This document shows positions 13,568 to 14,880 of a stretch of DNA of 14,880 bases, in pieces. Source of the stretch: UBA1738 sp045591565 (GTDB taxonomy: Bacteria > Bacillota > Clostridia > UBA1381); contig JAZNTB010000021.1 of NCBI GenBank assembly GCA_045591565.1, positions 1-14,880 of the forward strand, read 5' to 3'. The translations under genes were made by a program, and so were the position numbers. The notes under the pieces were generated by a model. That model saw only the letters and a program-made list of their open reading frames with translations. It did not search any database and was not told the origin of the DNA. How positions within the stretch are numbered: the first letter of the stretch is position 1; the number at the start of each line of letters is the position of its first letter.

Positions 13568-14692
13568 ATGTCTAAAAAATCCATCCAAAGAAATCCTGCC
13601 ATGGATATAATTCGTTGTTTTGCATTTTTCTTTGTTGTTTCTGTACATTTCTTTTTAAACAGCGGATATTATGACGAAATTGTCAGCGGGCCGCGTATGT
13701 ATATTATGACACTTATGCGTAGCTTTTTTATGATTTGCGTACCTTTGTTTATGGTTTTAAGCGGATACTTAATGTGTAACAAAACCGTGAATAAATCATT
13801 TTACAAAAAGCTTACATATACTGTTTCAATTTATCTTCTGTCATCAGCCTGCTGCGTTTTGTACAGGGTGATATTTTTGCATAAGACGTTTTCAGCAGCA
13901 GGTTTTATCAAGGGCTTTTTTGACTACAGCAACGCTCCGTATTCCTGGTATGTTGAAATGTATATCGGGCTATTCCTGCTGTGCCCTTTTCTAAATTTAG
14001 TTTATAACAATCTTAAAACAAAAAAAGAGAAACAAGTGTTGCTTGCTACCTTTCTTTTGTTGACTGCCGCTCCGCAAGCGGTAAATATCTTTATTCCTGA
14101 TATGAAATGGCTTTTAAATCCTGCTGCCTCAAGCAATTATTTTAAAATACTGCCAAATTATTGGGTTTCATTATATCCGGTTACATATTATTTCATCGGA
14201 TGTTATTTAAGAGAATACAAACTTAAAATCAGCTGCAAAACAATTGCTTTATCATCCGTTCTCTTATTTATCCTCAATGGAATGTTTAATTATTACCGTT
14301 CCTTAAACTCGACATTTATTTGGGGCACATGGCAAGAATACAGCTCCTTGCTTGTAGCAGCACAAACTGTTTTATTCTTTGCTTTTTTTGATAATATCAA
14401 CTATTCTAAGGTCACCGCAAAAGCCTCTAAAATGATGGCTAAAATTTCTGAACTGTGCTTTGGCGGCTATCTTCTTTCCTGGATTTTTGATGATATGTTC
14501 TATAAGATACTTAATAATGCGGTGTCTGATATACAGCTGCGACTTGAATATTTTGCTTTAATTGTACCACTTGTATGTATCTGCTCAATTATCCTTTCTT
14601 TTGTTGTAAATGCGATTTATCATTTAATAGCCCTATGTATCAACAAATTAACTAAAAGAAGACGAGCTAATGAGTATATTTTAAAGGCTTGA
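13568..14692 (+). CDS. Membrane acyltransferase, acyltransferase 3 family
   Basis: This encodes 374 residues with about ten hydrophobic segments spread over the whole length, typical of acyltransferase 3 proteins (OafA/WecH type) that add acetyl or other acyl groups to surface sugars. The N-terminus MDIIRCFAFFFVVSVHFF carries the family's D-x-x-R and histidine pattern (D13, R16, H27). A second family mark is the PLFMVLSGYLM segment at about 58-68, followed by the polar SWYVEMYIGLFLLCPFL block. AGAGGGGG at 13553-13560 lies seven bases before the ATG. The gene has its own promoter and terminator, the stop codon lying inside the terminator stem. The acceptor is unknown; no cell-wall or capsule genes adjoin it. 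Confidence 0.88.
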   Translation: MSKKSIQRNPAMDIIRCFAFFFVVSVHFFLNSGYYDEIVSGPRMYIMTLMRSFFMICVPLFMVLSGYLMCNKTVNKSFYKKLTYTVSIYLLSSACCVLYRVIFLHKTFSAAGFIKGFFDYSNAPYSWYVEMYIGLFLLCPFLNLVYNNLKTKKEKQVLLATFLLLTAAPQAVNIFIPDMKWLLNPAASSNYFKILPNYWVSLYPVTYYFIGCYLREYKLKISCKTIALSSVLLFILNGMFNYYRSLNSTFIWGTWQEYSSLLVAAQTVLFFAFFDNINYSKVTAKASKMMAKISELCFGGYLLSWIFDDMFYKILNNAVSDIQLRLEYFALIVPLVCICSIILSFVVNAIYHLIALCINKLTKRRRANEYILKA

Positions 14693-14710
14693 CCATAGGT
14701 CAAGCCTTTT
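14683..14710 (+). terminator. Terminator after the acyltransferase gene
   Basis: AAAGGCTTGACC (14683-14694) and GGTCAAGCCTTT (14698-14709) form a perfect 12-bp stem with a three-base loop, followed by TTTT, TGCC and another T run. The acyltransferase TGA lies inside the 5' arm. On the minus strand the stem is followed by only a weak T run, but it may also end the convergent spoVAC transcript. Confidence 0.88.
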
Positions 14711-14720
14711 GCCTTTTTAA

Positions 14721-14880
14721 TCACATTTGCATCACCCAATAAATAACTCCGCATGCTACACTCGCCACCGTTCCGTACACAATAACAGGCCCTGCTATTG
14801 TAAAAATTTTTGCTCCCACTCCCATAACCATACCTTCCGTTTTTGCTTCGATAGCAGGCGATGCAACAGAGTTTGCAAAG
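14721..14880 (-). CDS. spoVAC: Stage V sporulation protein AC (C-terminal part)
   Basis: A minus-strand frame runs from the right window edge to TGA at 14721-14723 and gives 52 residues of C-terminus; the N-terminal part is outside. It reads FANSVASPAIEAKTEGMV followed by GVGAKIFTIAGPVIVYG and a last membrane segment, which matches the end of SpoVAC. The related SpoVAE lacks the EAKTEG and AGPVIVYG features. SpoVA proteins form the inner-membrane channel that moves dipicolinic acid into the developing spore and out on germination. Its presence points to a spore-former. The gene is the last of its transcript, because the next gene is convergent. Confidence 0.85.
   Translation of the reverse strand, partial: FANSVASPAIEAKTEGMVMGVGAKIFTIAGPVIVYGTVASVACGVIYWVMQM

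Noticed and set aside
14721..14880. SpoVAE identity for the right-edge fragment
   Set aside because: SpoVAE lacks the EAKTEG and AGPVIVYG-like segments seen here; these match SpoVAC.

Overview
The window looks like ordinary chromosome from a spore-forming Firmicute, most likely an anaerobe of the class Clostridia. The reasons are the AT-rich sequence with consensus sigma-A promoters and strong GGAGG ribosome binding sites, the Firmicute-type rplS/lepB/ylqF cluster, a pyruvate formate-lyase pair behind a ZTP (pfl-motif) riboswitch, a ClpE-type zinc-finger unfoldase, and a spoVAC fragment at the right edge. There are no phage genes, insertion sequences, CRISPR arrays, tRNAs or rRNAs.

Layout. 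(1) 1-2541, plus strand: the distal part of a histidine operon, hisH (3' part)-hisA-hisF-hisIE, tightly coupled by 1- and 4-base overlaps and closed by a two-way terminator. (2) 2542-5643, minus strand: pflB-pflA, preceded by a consensus promoter, a ZTP riboswitch and an overlapping intrinsic terminator. (3) 5644-8117, plus strand: a divergent promoter and a ClpE-like AAA+ unfoldase. (4) 8146-11295, plus strand: rplS with an L19-type leader, lepB (signal peptidase I), ylqF (50S assembly GTPase) and apbE (flavinyltransferase, TTG start), with terminators after rplS, lepB and apbE. (5) 11294-12968, minus strand: a DUF378 membrane protein with its own terminator, then a promoter driving a short MGMT-type protein coupled to an SGNH/GDSL hydrolase. 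(6) 13043-14710, plus strand: a DUF4830 membrane-anchored or lipoprotein gene, then a membrane acyltransferase with a strong promoter and a palindrome over its start site. (7) 14721-14880, minus strand: the 3' end of spoVAC.

How the genes connect. HisH and HisF release AICAR (ZMP) as the by-product of imidazole-glycerol-phosphate synthesis. ZMP is used up by PurH with 10-formyl-tetrahydrofolate, and it accumulates when one-carbon units are short. The riboswitch ahead of pflB senses ZMP/ZTP. Pyruvate formate-lyase makes formate, which can recharge the formyl-folate pool. The window therefore holds a ZMP source next to a ZMP-gated formate source. This is the most interesting regulatory feature here, although the riboswitch class itself is already known. 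I did not find a convincing undescribed multi-gene system; the less-understood pieces are the MGMT-SGNH coupled pair, the DUF378 and DUF4830 genes, and the possible operator at the acyltransferase promoter.
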